Positions 47,281-56,224 of a DNA stretch of 64,000 nucleotides are shown here, piece after piece. This stretch comes from Apodospora peruviana (taxonomy: Eukaryota > Ascomycota > Sordariomycetes > Sordariales > Lasiosphaeriaceae), in NCBI GenBank assembly GCA_033439685.1, contig JAUEDM010000006.1, forward strand, positions 2,666,001 to 2,730,000, in the 5' to 3' direction. The notes below the pieces were generated by a model. It worked only from the letters and a program-made list of their open reading frames with translations. It was not told where the DNA came from and searched no databases. Position 1 is the stretch's first letter. Every line of letters starts with the position of its first letter. Both the position numbers and the translations under genes were made by a program.

Positions 47281-48551
47281 TGTTGACTCAGTCTCCCGCT
47301 CATCCATCTCCTGCCACTGCCTCTCCGGGATCTGGCTTCCATAGCTTCCACTATGCCCCCGCCCCTTCGCCGCGACAGTCTCCTTCCCGGGTCCCGGCCG
47401 CTTTGTCTCGCCGGCAATCTGCCTCGTCCCTCTCCGCACCAAGGCCCTCTCCTTCCCTAACGCGCCCGAAGCGATATGTAGGCGTCGATGCCGCGACGCA
47501 GTACTCGCCAATGGAGTCAGTCGACTACGCAACCGGCGCGGCCATTCCTCCCGTACCGTCTACCAGCGAAGTCGACCGAATCGAACCCCCGCCCACGCCG
47601 CCAGGGCCGAGACCCATGGCTCTTTCCGACAAGAAACCTACGAAGGCTGCCAAAGCTATCTCACACGCCCCCAACGCTGAAAGCTCGGGGTCGCCCGTCT
47701 CCTCGGTCAAGCGAAGGAACTCGCAGGGTCCTGGCGGTTCCAGCAGCATCGAGTCGACGACTGCCGCCCCGAGCGATTCGACTCTCGCAAAACGCTCGAG
47801 GCCCGAAGAGGCCCCGCCCAAGTTCTTACCACAACGCTACGAGTACTGTGCAGTTGAAGATGTGGTTGTCTTGATTGCACACATGCTTGGGGAGCTCATC
47901 GAGACAAACGATGACCTGGCGCTGAAGTCCGGCCACCTCACCCGGTTTCACTCCCGGTATGTCGCCCCAACTTTGCAGATCAGCATTAATACTGACACAG
48001 TTTTCAGGACTGCTCCCGGAATATCAGTCTTGGACTACTTACACAGATTGGCCAAGCACGCTACCCTGACACCCCCGCTTCTCCTATCCATGGTGTACTA
48101 CATCGATCGACTATGCGCACTATATCCCGAATTTACAATCAACACACTTACTGTTCATCGGTTCCTCATCACGGCAGCGACAGTCGCCGCCAAAGGGCTG
48201 TCAGATGCCTTTTGGAACAACTCGACCTACGCTAGAGTCGGAGGTGTCAAAGTCGCCGAGCTCAAGCTATTGGAGCTCGAATTTCTTTACAGGGTCGATT
48301 GGAAGATCGTCCCAAACCCAGAGGTGCTGGTAGCGTACTACCACGGCCTGGTTGAACGGTGCCCCGGCTTCGCGATGGAGGCCGAGGATGGCACGGCAAT
48401 TGAAGATGATGTTGAAAGTAGCGATGCAATTGACGACGATGATGTCGACGAAGATGAAAGCATGCCAGGGCAACAAGAAGGAAGCAGGAGCGAGCGTACC
48501 GTGACCCTTGCTACGAGTGAGGCTCAGTCTCAGTCCGTCAGCGATGAGTAG
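47277..48551 (+). CDS. Pho80-type cyclin
   Basis: Regulatory partner of a Pho85-type cyclin-dependent kinase, about 407 aa when spliced. Exons are 47277-47956 and 48008-48551. The first about 180 residues are low-complexity Ser/Pro-rich with many SP/TP-like sites. The cyclin box follows, with VVVLIAHMLGELIETNDDL, LLLSMVYYIDRLCALYPEFT, the block VHRFLITAATVAAKGLSDAF and LELEFLYRVDWKIV, all typical of the Pho80/Pcl6/Pcl7 group. The C-terminus is acidic (DDDDVDEDE-like). In Neurospora the equivalent protein is PREG, a negative regulator of the phosphate-starvation response; whether this gene is that one or a glycogen-type Pcl is not decided. The 51-nt intron 47957-48007 is a multiple of three without stop, so its retention would insert 17 aa in the cyclin box. 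Two ATGs stand in tandem at the start. Confidence 0.88.
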   Translation: MMLTQSPAHPSPATASPGSGFHSFHYAPAPSPRQSPSRVPAALSRRQSASSLSAPRPSPSLTRPKRYVGVDAATQYSPMESVDYATGAAIPPVPSTSEVDRIEPPPTPPGPRPMALSDKKPTKAAKAISHAPNAESSGSPVSSVKRRNSQGPGGSSSIESTTAAPSDSTLAKRSRPEEAPPKFLPQRYEYCAVEDVVVLIAHMLGELIETNDDLALKSGHLTRFHSRYVAPTLQISINTDTVFRTAPGISVLDYLHRLAKHATLTPPLLLSMVYYIDRLCALYPEFTINTLTVHRFLITAATVAAKGLSDAFWNNSTYARVGGVKVAELKLLELEFLYRVDWKIVPNPEVLVAYYHGLVERCPGFAMEAEDGTAIEDDVESSDAIDDDDVDEDESMPGQQEGSRSERTVTLATSEAQSQSVSDE

Positions 48552-49185
48552 ACAAGCTTTGTTTGCCCATATCTTAAGCAGTTTCTTTCTGAAGGGGAGA
48601 AAGTATTAGATCAAGTTTCCGGAAGGGAACATCACTGGGTAAGAGAAAACCTTACTCGTCCTGGCAATAACGCCCGCAGACGAGCAACGGATATTCTTTT
48701 TATTATAATTATAAGGGGACATTGGGGATCGGTTATGTTCACGATACCAGTTTCGAAGAGGATTAAGCGGTGTTTGTAGAATACACGTCCATGATTGACT
48801 CTGTATATAGCGCTTTGCAAAAGGATACCACGAGCGAACGAGAATTCCAACATCCTTACCAAATTCTAGGCCCGATGACGTTAGATGCGTTTTATTTCAT
48901 ATGCATTTTGGGTGTCGTTGTCGCAACGCGGGGCGTTGGGTCTCGGATAAGGAGGGGTCATTTGCGAGGCACAGTGTCTGCGATTTGAGCACGGCTTTCC
49001 AGGGATCTCAAGGCCAAGACCGGGCTCTCTCACCTTTGGGCAAGCTTAATGTCCACCTACCCTTCTGACATCGGCAAACTTTAAGATTACGCCAACTGAA
49101 AGACAAAGACAACAACACAACCGTGGCAGCTGTACGACACGACTATTCTATAATATCTCGGAAAGTACAGAATATTCGTTCAGCG
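48552..49185. other. Intergenic region, cyclin to emc10
   Basis: About 630 bp. No gene seen. It would contain the cyclin 3' UTR and the promoter of emc10, which has the same orientation. Confidence 0.5.
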
Positions 49186-49913
49186 ATGAGGGTGTTCACT
49201 CTCCTCTCGACGCTCCTCGCAGCAGCAGCGGTTGCGTCCGCCGAAACCGTCTCTATCTTTCTCCAGCCCATCACGACATCTAACAACGTACCGCCGCCGG
49301 CACTCCTCGCAGAGGTACAATACACGGCCCCGTCACCGACCGAACCACCAACGAAACCGGAGGTGACCTCGTACGAGGCACCTGATATCCCTGATGACGC
49401 GAAGCTCGTGCGCATCGGCATCTACGATAGCGCCGCACGCGCGTGGGCGTCGTCGACCACGGTGGTCTCGGTCGACAACTTCGGGAAGGGGTACTCGCCG
49501 CACTTTGTGCTGACGGTGTCTGAGGGAGGAGAGCTGTTGGGCGTGTCGGTGCGGGGCGTCAGGATTGATGCCGGGCAGACGAGAGATTTCGGCCCGCAGG
49601 CCGTGGTGGTGGCCACCGGTCGGGGCAAGCAGGTTGATCTGAACAAGCCGGTCGTGCTCTCGCCTGAGGGCAAGAAGGTTCAGGAGGAGGGGGAGAAGTC
49701 GTTTTTGCAGAAGTATACACTCCCCGTTATCATTGTCTTACATCCCTCAATATCCATGATTATATGGACTGCCCCTTTGCTCCAATCATACCATCTCCCC
49801 ATTTCTTGGAACGAGAAATCTTGCTAACAAATGTTCTTTCTCATTATAGGTACTGGTGGGTAATTGCAATTGGAGCCTTCCTGCTGGTATCAGGCGGAGG
49901 GGATGGGAAATAA
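49186..49913 (+). CDS. emc10: ER membrane protein complex subunit 10
   Basis: Small ER-luminal or membrane-anchored protein, about 196 aa. Exons are 49186-49712 and 49850-49913. The start at 49186 was chosen because it begins a clear signal peptide (MRVFTLLSTLLAAAAVASA with cleavage after ASA); a frame open further upstream would hide it. The luminal part is beta-rich and ends with the stretch GKQVDLNKPVVLSPEGKKV, typical of fungal EMC10. The second exon gives the membrane segment YWWVIAIGAFLLVSGGG, completing the usual layout of signal, luminal domain and one C-terminal helix. EMC inserts tail-anchored and multi-pass proteins into the ER membrane. Similarity was judged by layout and the C-terminal motif, so a related single-span ER protein cannot be excluded. 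Confidence 0.8.
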
Positions 49914-50629
49914 TTTATTCATAATATAATTGGTTTTATTTGAGCGGAAACATACGCGCATACCACACCCGAATACCCACTCCATTATTATTCTTCTTTG
50001 GTTCGTCCGAGTTCTAGACATATCGAGGAGTCCCGGTTACTATTCGTTTAGACTTCTGGTTTATACTTTATAGGTAAGGGATTGTCTTTTCAGTCACACA
50101 TATAAATTGTGCCAGTTTCTTTCCTCTTTCCACACTGTGCTCTCGCTCTGTTTTGTCTGAGTCACTATTAACGATGATGTAAATTTGTCTGTTTTTCTAT
50201 CCAGTCTGGGAGACCTGTCTGTTGGCAACGATATATGTTTGCCTTTTGCTACACTTCCCCTGGCTTCCATGCATCAGTGTGCCATGGCGTGTTTGTACTG
50301 TCCCAGCCACGGTCCATTTGCCCTGAGCTTCCACCTCCTAACAGCTGGTTGCCAGTGGTGATCTGACCGACCGATAGAGTTTAGTGGAGGGGTCTGGGTG
50401 TCTGTGCCCCACCAACAAGCTGCCAGTAAGACGGGCAGCGCGTCCCCGGCGAAATTCAGAGCAACCTTCCCGGCCCAGCAGCATGTCCCCCGGACAAGAC
50501 CTTTACATCTCTCGTCGCAGCGAACTTTCCGATCTTTTCTTTCCAAACTCCAAAACAACTTCTCGTCAGATCAGTGATCACTTTCTGTAATCCCGAAAAG
50601 GAACCTCCATCTCAACAACTACCGCGACC
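49914..50629. other. Intergenic region, emc10 to chz1
   Basis: About 700 bp, AT-rich at first. No gene seen. A 35-codon uORF lies at 50483-50590, 39 nt before the chz1 start. Confidence 0.5.
50483..50590 (+). other. Possible uORF in the chz1 leader
   Basis: ATG at 50483 (GCAGC before it) opens a 35-codon frame ending TAA at 50588-50590, 39 nt before the chz1 ATG. If the leader includes it, translation of chz1 would depend on re-initiation or leaky scanning. The transcription start cannot be seen. Confidence 0.35.
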
Positions 50630-51247
50630 ATGGCTACCGAGAACGGCACAACCACATCCGCGCAGGACCCCGCGCAGGTCGCTGGCGGCGCCGAGTTCGC
50701 CGAGAGCAAGGGCAAGGGCAAGGCTGCCGCTGCCGCTGCCGACGTCGTTGAGGACCAGTCAATGGCCGAAGATGACGATGAGGACGATGATGATGATGCT
50801 GAGGAGGTAAGATTTTCCATCCCTGCCTCACGTTCTGATCACTTCTTGCGCTTGCGCGTGCGTGCGTGCGTGCACTTGCACATACACACATAATTGCGCT
50901 CGCGTGTGGGGCACTTATATACTTGTACGAGCATCAGATAAGCTAACATGTTTTATGTCTATAGGAGGCCGAAGTCGGTATGTTATATTGAATTACAACG
51001 AGGAACGCCCGCATCCGATTTCGCATAAACTGACCTATTTTCTGTGTTTTAACCAGCCGAGGAAGAGGACGGTATGGAGGAAATCAACCTGGACAACGTT
51101 ATCGGCCGCCGCACCCGCGGAAAGGTGATCGACTTTGCCAAGGCGGCCGAGGAGAACCCCGTCGACGACGACGAAGATGAGGATGACGATGACGACTTTG
51201 AGGGCGAAGGCGACGTCGTCGACGAGGATAAGATGGACGAGGACTAA
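50630..51247 (+). CDS. chz1: Histone H2A.Z-H2B chaperone Chz1
   Basis: Small acidic nuclear protein, about 126 aa, that carries H2A.Z-H2B dimers for exchange by the SWR1 complex. Exons are 50630-50806, 50965-50977 and 51057-51247; the middle exon is only 13 nt. The family motif is complete across exon 3: EEINLDNVIGRRTRGKVIDF matches the CHZ motif that binds the histone dimer. It is flanked on both sides by Asp/Glu tracts, typical of histone chaperones. The N-terminus is Ala/Gly/Lys-rich. Phases agree in all exons and the reading frame ends with an acidic EDKMDED tail. A uORF may precede the start. No sign of damage. Confidence 0.94.
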
Positions 51248-52640
51248 GCGTTTCATTTACGTCGAAGCTACTACTACGATAAACAACAACATACAACGAC
51301 CTCCGCCCACGCTTAACCCGTCCATTTTAGTCGTATAACGATTAACGAAATCTTCTTTTGTGTGGTTGTGCTATGACTTGACGATGAGATGGATGTGATG
51401 GATGGATGGATTTGTGTATTGGGTTGTTTGGTTTGGCTTGCGATTTGGGCTGGTTTGGTTGTTCTTTTTCGTACTCTCTCTCTTTTGGTCGTCATCAGGA
51501 AAGATAAAATCAGAAGTGAACATGCAAGCAAAAAGAATATAGGATTTCTTTCTCATCTGATTGAAGAGTTTTGTCTCCGTTCGCGGTCTGGATGCCAGTG
51601 TTTTCTGTGATCTAGGCCATGAGAGTTGCGAGGACTTGGACTATTGCTACTGCACTGGCGACGGCCAAGATCTGGATAAAGAGCCAGTTTGCTGGTTCTT
51701 GGTCAGGTTCAGGATCAGGATCTCAAGAGCTGTCATGTTGAGAACGGTTCCCGTGTTCTCGGTCAGACCAAAGGCGTTTTTGTGGACTGTAGATGGACAC
51801 ATAAAAAATAGATGAGCCTCGTTTCCAACGTCACCGATGGTTCCGAGTTGTGATACGCTCAGGTTTGCGGGTGTGAATGCCTATCCGTTTCCGCTAAAAG
51901 AAAAAAAGTGACATTGGAACTGTCTGCTGCCTGCGTCCATGATTTTCTCTGGCTTCACGAAATCTCTTGGAGATACTGTGTTCAAGCATACAGGTAGGCA
52001 GGTATCTTACCTTTGTGGGTGTGGTCCCTACAAGGCGAGCCCAGACGCAAAACAGGGCAATTTTCAGCGATTGGGTGCCTAGTAAGTTCACTAACACCCC
52101 CCTATTTGTACTGTAATTAATATCAAAGTTGACAAGGTGTGACGGTGTTTCCATTCGCTCCCCATCCACCTTTTGCGAGGGGATTACTTTTGAGCCAATT
52201 GGCCAATCTTGTCCATTTGTCTGTTTTTTTGGCCTCACAAGAGGCAACGCAAGGCCAGACCACAGAGGCGAGGCCAGCTGTCCAGAGTACAGACAAACCA
52301 CTCTCGGTGACAAACCCGGGAACCTTAAGTCCGCCGCCCCGCGCACGCGTCTAGTTGTCCTGCGGCGAGCAAGATCTCCAAATCGAAGGCCAAAAGTGCA
52401 GCCCAACGGCGAACGAACACCTATCCATTCATATGCTATATTATCACAAGCGACCATTCATCTCCGTTCCACCTACATACAACTCTTTTGGATTTGTATG
52501 CGGTTTCTTCTACATACACGAGAGAGAATGATATGGACCCGAGGCCTCATTTGACGAGATAAAGAACTTTTTTCTTGTTCATTTCCTGAAATCGCAATCC
52601 ATTTTGCAGTCGTGCGCATCTGCAGCGCTGAACACAAATC
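51248..52640. other. Intergenic region, chz1 to bet1
   Basis: About 1.4 kb. No supported gene; a 187-codon minus-strand frame at 51894-52457 has no family resemblance and is rejected. ATGGATGG-type simple repeats occur near 51385-51410. Confidence 0.5.
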
Positions 52641-53755
52641 ATGGCATCGAGGTGAGATTTATTCTTTTCTTTGGATTTCCTTTTGTAAATACAGATGGGA
52701 CGTATGCAACTGCGACGGAACGAGACGGTTGAGCCTGCCTACGAAGATGACGACGACGACGATACTATCGCCTGCTGTTGCGCTGAACTACCGATGGTCC
52801 GGGCATGACGAGGCTTCCGAGGAAGAAATGCGAGCACGAAGGGATAGAAGATACGAGGAGGAAGAGGAGGAGGAAATCTTGGACAACCTCATACTACCCA
52901 TCAGCCCAGCTGCGGACATGGAGAAAATCGAACTGCAGTCGACGACCGATCAAGCGACATCTCGAAATCAAACATCATCCTGCCGACAGTCGCTATACTA
53001 TGCTATATGCTCTTCTTGATCAGCTGGCTTGTTACCATATAACTAACACTTGCCGAAAACAGATTCGGTGCCTCGTCCCTCCACCAGCGTGACTCGCGCA
53101 GCGATCTCTTCAAAGGCTACACCGGCTTCGGGGCCGACGCGTCGCGGAGGACGGTCAGCGCAAGCCCGAGCAGGCCTGCTCCCGGCGGTGGGTACGGGTA
53201 CGGATACCAGAGCAGCAATGGATCTTCTTATCCTGGGGGGCATCAAAATCTAGGCGTGGATAATAGACAGGGAGGAGGAGGGTACAGGCCAGCGACGCCG
53301 AATTCAAGGTAATTCCACACTACTACAAACTGAGTTGGAGTGTCATGACAGAGGTCTAACCGTGTCGTCGATATTTAGGGGCCAATACAGCGACGCAGTA
53401 CTCAACGAGCTTGAGAGCCAGAATGATCAGCAGGTGGAGGGTATACTTGGCAAAGTCAAGGTGTTGAAGGATGTAAGTCTTCTTCACCATCAAATAATGA
53501 GAAAGATGAAGAAGGAAGGTTATGCTAATGTAGTTGAGTAAAAAAAAGATGACAATAGCCATCGGCGACGAAATCAGAGAGTCGTCCGCCTTGGCAGAAA
53601 AAATGAACGAAGGCTTCGACCAGACGCGTCTCCGGCTGCGCGGCACCATGAACAGGATGCTGCTGATGGCTGAGCGGACCGGCGTCGGCTGGAAGGTCTG
53701 GCTTGGCTTCTTTGCGGCTGTTATTATGTTGTTTACTTATGTCTGGCTGTTTTGA
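52641..53755 (+). CDS. bet1: SNARE protein Bet1 (Qc-SNARE)
   Basis: ER-to-Golgi SNARE, about 185 aa. Exons are 52641-52651, 53063-53308, 53379-53472 and 53549-53755. The first exon is only 11 nt (ATG GCA TCG AG) and joins to ATTCGG to give MASRFGASSLHQRDSRSDLF, the usual Bet1 start. A Gly/Ser/Tyr-rich linker follows to about residue 85, then the SNARE heptads, with LNELESQNDQQVEGILGKVK and MTIAIGDEIRESSALAEKMN (zero-layer region) and RLRGTMNRMLLMAERTG. It ends with a single C-terminal membrane anchor (WLGFFAAVIMLFTYVWLF), so it is tail-anchored. The first intron (411 nt) is much longer than the others. The last intron has an A-rich acceptor instead of a pyrimidine tract; it is taken because it restores KDMTIAIGDEI. 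Confidence 0.92.
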
Positions 53756-54765
53756 TTTTACCTACACCTGGTGGGATGGTGGGTAGACAGGAATCATTCA
53801 TGAAGCTGTAGTTTGGTCTTACGGCCTCCCGTTTTCAGGATGGTGACAGATCCAGACACACACATATCCATGGACGTCAGACCAAACTCCTTCAACCTGG
53901 AGTGGAGGGTGTTTGTTGTTTCCCTGTATACAGTTGTCTGCATTAGTAGGCGCAAGTGCAAGCGGTTAGGCGTGGCGTCTTGCTGTCTTCAATTTTCTTT
54001 TTCGGTTATTCTCTTGAGGAGCAGCCTGTCAGCCAGCCTCACCTCAGAGATACGTACATATTGTTTTACTTCAAGACGTTGCTAATAAGTTTTGTATTAT
54101 ATACGTATCTTCAATAAGAGAGCCATGGATGCTACTTCCTGGGAAAGACGTCAGAGAATGCGTTCTCAAATGTGGGTTTAGTATCCGACTTATTAGCCGT
54201 GATAATGGGAATGAGGACAACCGGTGTGTCCGGTAGTCAACCACGGTCGTTTAAGATGAAAATCGATAGAATATATACTACACAGAGCCATACGAATGTG
54301 AGAAAGGAGGAGGGTATAGTCATCATTAGGTACCTACCCCCTAGGTAGGTAGGTACCTACTCAGTTCTCACAACTAGCCATCTTTGAGGTTTATCAATGT
54401 AATAAAATAATGAGAATGATAACCTTGAACACCACTTGGATCCCATAATCATTATGCCCTTTTCCCTGATTCTCCCATAACCGCAACAAACGCTGTCTGG
54501 GTTAAACCAAAGAATATCTCTAGGTAGTGAAGACATGAAAGCCTCTCAAAACCGACCCGATAGTCCTCTCCCCGGGACCATGTGTGCTTTCCCCTGTTAC
54601 CGCTCCTGATTTCTATAGCCGACTCCCTCCCGTAATCAAGAAAAGTTAAAAACATGTTGGGTATCTAGGCTGTTGTCATCACCAAAGCCAATCCAATGGC
54701 AGACTCCTATTCCCTGTTTTCTACACCTCACTTCTTTCAAAACCAACTGCAGACGCGACATCAGT
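53756..54765. other. Convergent intergenic region, bet1 / apc15
   Basis: About 1 kb between two 3' ends. No gene seen. A palindromic TAGGTACC cluster lies at 54327-54360. Confidence 0.5.
54327..54360. repeat. TAGGTACCTA palindromic cluster
   Basis: Overlapping copies of TAGGTACCTA and CTAGGTAGGTAGG in 34 nt. Related short clusters occur in seven other intergenic places in the window, never in an exon. Confidence 0.7.
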
Positions 54766-56224
54766 TCAGTTCAAATTCCTCCTGATATGAGGACTACTGC
54801 TTCCCACCACACTGCTCCCGTCCATCGACAAAAGACCGCTGAAATCCAGACTGCTCCGGTGTAATTGTTGCTGCTGTCCATTCCCGTCGCCTCGACTAGC
54901 CAGACTGCTTCTATTTCGTTGCTGTTGTGGTGGCAGCTGATTCTGCTGCTGTTGATACTGCCGAGGGTGCGGCGGAAGAGCATAAGGTCCGGAACTGGAT
55001 ATGCGACGACTACTGCTTCTACCACCACCACTCAGCAGCTGTTGCTGGTGCTCGCGGAGATGGCGCTGCTCGCTGCTCCGGGAACCAGCGGCGAAACTTG
55101 GCCCGTCGTCCTCATCGCTACTGAGGTCGGCCTCGGAGTCGGTGTGCTCGTAACCTAAACCGCTCTCTGCCTCGGGGATGTCATCATCCAGGTTCGCGTC
55201 CATGTCCAGGTCGTCTTCCATGCCGAGCTGGTCGTCATCCACATACCCGCCATGGGGTTCGACGAGATCGTCTTCCTCAAGGATCTGCGCTTGGTCTACC
55301 TCGTCGATGTCCTCGCCGGCGCCATAGAGCTCCCCATCGCCAGCCACATCACCCCCCTGGCCAGCCGTACCGCGAGTCGCCAGCATCTCGCGCATGCGAT
55401 CCTCCGTCGCGCGCATACTGGCCATCCGGTTGGCGAGCTCCCTCTGTTGTGCGCGACTCTGTTGCCTGCCATTTCCGCCACCGTGCGTATCGACCAACGA
55501 ATCCTCCAGTTCCTCCTCCTCATCTTCCTCCTCCTCCTCCTCTTCTTCCTCATTATCATCGCTAGCGCCATCATACCCAAACCCGCCGTCATCCGCATCA
55601 GGAATATCGGCGTCCAGATCCCGTCCACCGCCACCGTTCTCGCCGTTCTCCATCATCTGGTCGTCACCTTCCATCTCATCCAGACCCAGCGCGTCCATCG
55701 GATCGTCGGTACCGTTACCAACGCCCCCGGCGGCCTCGGCCTCGGCGAGTTCTTGCGCGAGCATCTCCCGCCGCATGGCCTCGGCGTGCTCCTCCGCCTC
55801 GCGACGCTCCTCGCGCATCTGGAAGAGCGTCTTGGTCACGCCAGGCGGCTTCAGCCAGTTATTACCCAGGTTTCCGACGTTGGCGCGGCGGCGCTCCATG
55901 TAGATCTCGTCGGCGCGCAGGCGGCCGAGGACGGAGCGCTCGATGATGGCTGCTTGTGCCGGGCGGTTGTTGCGCGCGTTGGCAGCGCCAGGGCCCGAGT
56001 TGGCGCCGTTCGCTCCGGGGCCATTTTCGAGGCCGCCCGGGTTGTTGTGAAGAGGGTCGAGGTGTGAAGGGGTGGATGAGGAGGGGTTGCGGGATGAGAT
56101 GTACCAGAGGGAGTGGGACTGTTTTGTATAAGTCAGTGGATGATAGAAATAGACAGCGCCGGTGGAGAAAAGAGAATAAACTTACATCCCGTGGCGTCAG
56201 GTCTGGGAGAACTGAAAACATCAT
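54766..56224 (-). CDS. apc15: Anaphase-promoting complex subunit Apc15
   Basis: Subunit of the APC/C ubiquitin ligase that helps release the mitotic checkpoint complex (Mnd2 in budding yeast); about 463 aa. Exons, in transcript order, are 56224-56186 and 56118-54766. The N-terminus reads MFSVLPDLTPRDSHSLWYIS, and the conserved core is LRADEIYMERRRANVGNLGN followed by WLKPPGVTKTLFQMREERRE, which is the Apc15 signature. The rest is long, acidic and low-complexity: a poly-Glu/Asp tract near residue 195-225, further DDD blocks and Gln/Ser-rich segments at the end. It is much longer than the animal protein (about 120 aa), as in other filamentous fungi. Two adjacent ATGs exist at 56224 and 56221; the second matches the family start better. 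Confidence 0.88.

Noticed and set aside
51894..52457. 187-codon minus-strand frame between chz1 and bet1
   Set aside because: Mixed composition, no domain, no plausible promoter or intron pattern, and partly in the bet1 promoter.
55252..56067. 271-codon frame antisense to apc15
   Set aside because: Arises from Asp/Glu/Gly codons read backwards as Ile/Leu/Val/Ser/Pro; its apparent hydrophobic segments are artefacts of the acidic tract.
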